A stretch of DNA of 6,077 bases, taken from the NCBI GenBank assembly GCA_001564205.1, contig LKMY01000117.1, positions 1 through 6,077 of the forward strand, read 5' to 3'. The notes beneath the pieces are model-generated. The model was not told the origin of the DNA and did no database searches. It saw only the letters and a list, made by a program, of their open reading frames with translations. Positions 5,248-6,077 of this stretch are shown in pieces. The position numbers were made by a program, and so were the translations under genes. Position 1 is the first letter of the stretch. Every line of letters starts with the position of its first letter. This DNA comes from Nanohaloarchaea archaeon PL-Br10_U2g5 (GTDB lineage: Archaea; Halobacteriota; Halobacteria; Halobacteriales; Haloferacaceae).

Positions 5248-6077
5248 GTGTTCACGGCGGCGGCACAGTACGGGATCGACATCGAAGTCGACGCGGACCG
5301 CGTCGAGCGGCTGCTGTCGGTGTCGCCCGCGGACGTTGAGACCGCCGATCGGCTCACATTCGCTCGAAACGTCTTCGTCCCGCTCACGACCGCCTGCCGC
5401 TACACCTGCACGTACTGCACCTACTACGACGTCCCCGGTGAAGCGACGCTGCTGTCGCCAAAAGAGATCAGAGACCGGTGCCGGGTCGGTGCCGACGCGG
5501 GCTGTACGGAGGCGCTGTTCACCTTCGGCGACGAGCCCGACGACCGATACACCGCGATCCACGAAACGCTCGCCGAGTGGGGGTTCGCGTCGATTCACGA
5601 CTACCTCTACCGCGCCTGCGAGATCGCCTCAGAAGAGGGACTGCTCCCGCACTCGAACCCCGGTGACCTCACCGAGCCGCAGTTCGCCGCCCTCCGAGAG
5701 GTGAACGCCTCGATGGGCGTCATGTTGGAGACGACCGCTGACGTCGACGCGCACAGCGGCGGCCGGCGTAAGACCCCCGGACAACGACTCAACACGATCC
5801 GGGCAGCGGGCCGACAGGGCGTTCCGTTCACGACCGGAATCCTCGTCGGTATCGGTGAGGACTGGCGCGATCGCGCCGAGAGCCTGCTGGCGATCCGCGA
5901 ACTCCACGAGCGATACGGTCACGTTCAAGAAGTCATCGTCCAGAACGTCGTCCCGAACGAGCGATCCGACTTTGCGAAGCCGGACCTCGAGACGATGCGC
6001 CGAACGGTTTCGATGGCGCGGGCCGCGCTCCCGCCGGAGGTGTCGGTGCAGGTACCGCCGAACCTCTCACCGGCTGC
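5248..6077 (+). CDS. cofG: CofG, FO synthase subunit 1 (radical SAM), 3' end missing
   Basis: The window shows 276 residues of 7,8-didemethyl-8-hydroxy-5-deazariboflavin (FO) synthase subunit 1. With CofH it joins tyrosine and a ribityl-aminouracil precursor to make FO, the chromophore of coenzyme F420. The radical SAM cluster motif CRYTCTYC gives C50, C54 and C57 (CX3CX2C), which ligate the [4Fe-4S] cluster. The following TYYDVPGEATLLSPKEI, TEALFTFGDEPDDRY, LPHSNPGDLT, MGVMLETTADV, TTGILVGIGEDW, VIVQNVVPNE and VSVQVPPNLSP are characteristic of archaeal CofG. The start is GTG 5248: an in-frame TGA at 5236-5238 blocks any longer form, and no ATG occurs before the cluster motif. The frame is open to the last base, so the C-terminal part is missing only because the window ends; roughly 90-100 residues are expected from family length. 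cofC lies upstream, beyond the reversed DCC-family gene. Confidence 0.95.
   Translation, partial: MFTAAAQYGIDIEVDADRVERLLSVSPADVETADRLTFARNVFVPLTTACRYTCTYCTYYDVPGEATLLSPKEIRDRCRVGADAGCTEALFTFGDEPDDRYTAIHETLAEWGFASIHDYLYRACEIASEEGLLPHSNPGDLTEPQFAALREVNASMGVMLETTADVDAHSGGRRKTPGQRLNTIRAAGRQGVPFTTGILVGIGEDWRDRAESLLAIRELHERYGHVQEVIVQNVVPNERSDFAKPDLETMRRTVSMARAALPPEVSVQVPPNLSPA

Overview
The window comes from a halophilic archaeon (class Halobacteria). The evidence is high GC with GC-rich third codon positions, strongly acidic proteins, archaeal BRE/TATA promoters that lie about 27 nt ahead of apparently leaderless start codons, and lineage markers: a CetZ1 tubulin-superfamily protein, a DUF5813-type protein and F420-pathway genes. 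Genus cannot be assigned from the sequence alone. All seven genes are ordinary chromosomal genes. There is no mobile element, CRISPR array, RNA gene or phage signature. Family names are recognised from protein motifs by eye and were not checked by database search.

Layout: (1) 1-561, the 3' part of a DUF5813-like gene whose N-terminal side carries a 30-bp tandem repeat, followed by a strong hairpin at the stop codon. (2) 628-951, a small three-helix membrane protein. (3) 961-1554 on the minus strand, thymidylate kinase (tmk), which converges on gene 2 with a 9-bp gap. (4) 1555-1725, a divergent promoter region with a candidate TATA box for each side and an imperfect dyad between them. (5) 1726-2622, an atypical short-chain dehydrogenase/NDUFA9-like NAD(P)-binding protein. 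(6) 2623-2779, the cetZ1 promoter and leader. (7) 2780-3958, cetZ1. (8) 3979-4644, cofC, 20 nt after cetZ1. (9) 4659-5093 on the minus strand, a DCC/DUF393 thiol-disulfide protein. (10) 5094-5247, a divergent intergenic region with a perfect 16-bp palindrome. (11) 5248 to the window end, cofG, truncated.

Functionally, cofC and cofG belong to coenzyme F420 biosynthesis: CofG with CofH makes the deazaflavin FO, and CofC activates the phospho-lactyl-type side chain with GTP. They are separated by an oppositely oriented redox-type gene. cetZ1 encodes a cytoskeletal GTPase that controls cell shape and motility in Haloferax, and its tight spacing to cofC suggests co-transcription. tmk supplies dTDP for DNA synthesis.

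No clearly new system is present. The items most worth following up are the two dyad-rich divergent intergenic regions, the repeat-extended N terminus at the left edge, and the unusual cetZ1-cofC linkage.
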